Source: Lachnospiraceae bacterium UBA6403 (lineage in GTDB: Bacteria > Bacillota > Clostridia > Lachnospirales > Lachnospiraceae). From it: a stretch of DNA of 34,085 nt. The translations under genes and the position numbers were made by a program. Positions 33,331-34,085 of this stretch are shown here, piece after piece; positions within the stretch are counted from its first letter, which is position 1, and the number at the start of each line of letters is the position of its first letter. The notes under the pieces were generated by a model. It ran no database searches. It was not told the DNA's origin and saw only the letters and a list, made by a program, of their open reading frames with translations. Location: positions 63,485 to 97,569 of the forward strand of contig DJPV01000035.1 of the NCBI GenBank assembly GCA_002437435.1. The letters run 5' to 3'.

Positions 33331-33392
33331 GTAGTTGATAAGCCATTGTTTTGTGACACACTATGCAATACTAAAACTATATAATACACAAC

Positions 33393-33428
33393 AAGGCACA
33401 CCAGATACCTTCGCATCTGATATGCCTT
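33393..33428. repeat. Long hairpin downstream of the gyrase/topoisomerase A gene
   Basis: AAGGCA (33393-33398) begins an arm that pairs with the arm ending TGCCTT (33423-33428), also including CAGAT with ATCTG. On the minus strand two positions become G-U pairs, giving a stem of about 14-16 bp; on the plus strand they are mismatches. No T-run follows. It may be the unusual 3' end of the topoisomerase transcript. The rest of 33331-33506 shows no supported gene. Confidence 0.45.
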
Positions 33429-33506
33429 ATCCGTACATTCATATTTAATTTGTCGTAATTCATATTTCAGCACAAATATGGTAATATGCTGCTTTTATTT
33501 TCTTCC

Positions 33507-34085
33507 CTACAACCGCAGCTTTGTTCCTTTACTGCCACGTTTACATGCTTTGATTCGTGTAAACAGGATCTCTGTATTATCTACAAAGAAGCTGTCCTTT
33601 GTGCTGCCGACTGCTACTTCTTCGATCTCGTCATCATCGGTGATGTTCACCAGACGGATGCAGCCTGCGCCTTTTCCTTTGACCGGAATCTCGCTGATCT
33701 GGATTCTCGCATAGTAGCCAAGCATACTCTTTACAACGATGAAATCTTCCATCTCCGCATCATGGATAAAGATAATGTCTTCTTCCTGCTTGGATGCTGC
33801 GATCATCTTACGAAATACATCATAGTTATTTCCCGGAACCAGCTTTGCCTGACCATGCTTGGTCACAAATAACAGGTTCTTATCAATGATCTGCTCGATG
33901 CAGCACATATATAATATGTTTTCATTTCCATTCATATTGCAGAATTCAAAGATCTGAATGCCCTTATCCGACAATCTGCCGATCAGACCGGAACCATTTC
34001 CCTTTTTGCTGGTATTCTTCTTTGCCTGAAGCTTGATGATATCTGAAACTTTGATCATATACATCTGGTTATTATCAGCAAATAC
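33507..34085 (-). CDS. DNA gyrase/topoisomerase IV subunit A, C-terminal part (partial)
   Basis: The last 192 codons of a type IIA topoisomerase A subunit; the frame stays open to the right edge (reading VFADNNQMYMIK), so the 5' end and the catalytic Tyr lie outside. The sequence shows the GyrA/ParC C-terminal beta-pinwheel repeats, each with a K/G-rich strand pattern: MYMIKVSDI...LIGRLSDKGIQIF, LLFVTKHGQAKLVPGNNYDVFR, DFIVVKSMLGYYARIQISEIP and GCIRLVNITDDDEI. It wraps DNA in the holoenzyme. The absence of a visible GyrA-box does not decide between GyrA and ParC in this fragment; the lysine-rich ending GSKGTKLRL is unremarkable. The partner B subunit is expected upstream, outside the window. 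Confidence 0.85.
   Translation of the reverse strand, partial: VFADNNQMYMIKVSDIIKLQAKKNTSKKGNGSGLIGRLSDKGIQIFEFCNMNGNENILYMCCIEQIIDKNLLFVTKHGQAKLVPGNNYDVFRKMIAASKQEEDIIFIHDAEMEDFIVVKSMLGYYARIQISEIPVKGKGAGCIRLVNITDDDEIEEVAVGSTKDSFFVDNTEILFTRIKACKRGSKGTKLRL

Noticed and set aside
33255..33473. Minus-strand 72-codon frame before the remnant gene
   Set aside because: It overlaps the homologous remnant in another frame, has no clear start site and matches nothing I recognise.

Overview
The window looks like chromosomal DNA of a low-GC Clostridia bacterium, most likely a Lachnospiraceae gut anaerobe. The signs are the order secG-rnr-smpB-ssrA, the pair rsmD-coaD beside a YlbJ-like gene, sporulation-type genes (ylbJ-like, ytfJ/gerW), strong AGGAGG ribosome binding sites, TTGACA/TATAAT-type promoters, and a large 2-hydroxyacyl-CoA dehydratase activase. 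The genus is not determined. Most genes lie on the minus strand. No insertion sequence, CRISPR array, tRNA or rRNA was seen.

Layout from left to right. 1-3.6 kb: the 5' end of tmRNA (ssrA), a small membrane protein, smpB, rnr and secG, forming the ribosome-rescue and RNA-decay group. 3.6-6.6 kb: a thiamin salvage operon thiM-thiE-(HAD phosphatase::thiD), with its own promoter and no TPP riboswitch. 6.7-9.6 kb: a YlbJ-like gene facing rsmD-coaD and a coiled-coil protein. 9.6-18.8 kb: a long minus-strand run asp23-fakA-recG-moxR-DUF58-membrane protein-GH5 cellulase. 18.9-19.2 kb: rpmB on the plus strand. 19.2-24.3 kb: a small membrane protein, ytfJ, a DUF2953 protein, two unrecognised cytoplasmic proteins, a rhomboid-like protein lacking catalytic residues, and a LysM protein. 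24.5-28.8 kb: a 1405-residue activase on the plus strand with codon use suggestive of high expression. 28.76-29.12 kb: two tandem copies of a strongly structured element. 29.15-31.95 kb: a MATE transporter, hisF and hisH. 32.0-32.4 kb: a type I toxin-antitoxin locus with a 28-residue holin-like toxin and a convergent antisense RNA. 32.5-33.3 kb: a decayed AlbA/ATPase-type regulator gene. 33.5 kb to the end: the C-terminal part of a gyrase/topoisomerase IV A subunit.

The two most unusual signals are in non-coding DNA. First, the twin elements at 28.76-29.12 kb keep an almost identical core while their outer helices have been replaced by different but still self-complementary sequences; pairing details mostly favour a minus-strand RNA, and the core hairpin has a GAAA tetraloop on that strand. 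Second, the toxin locus at 32.07-32.40 kb shows complete sense and antisense promoters and terminators. It also has a 19-nt 3'UTR segment complementary to the toxin mRNA 5'UTR, which suggests a switchable long-range fold controlling toxin translation.
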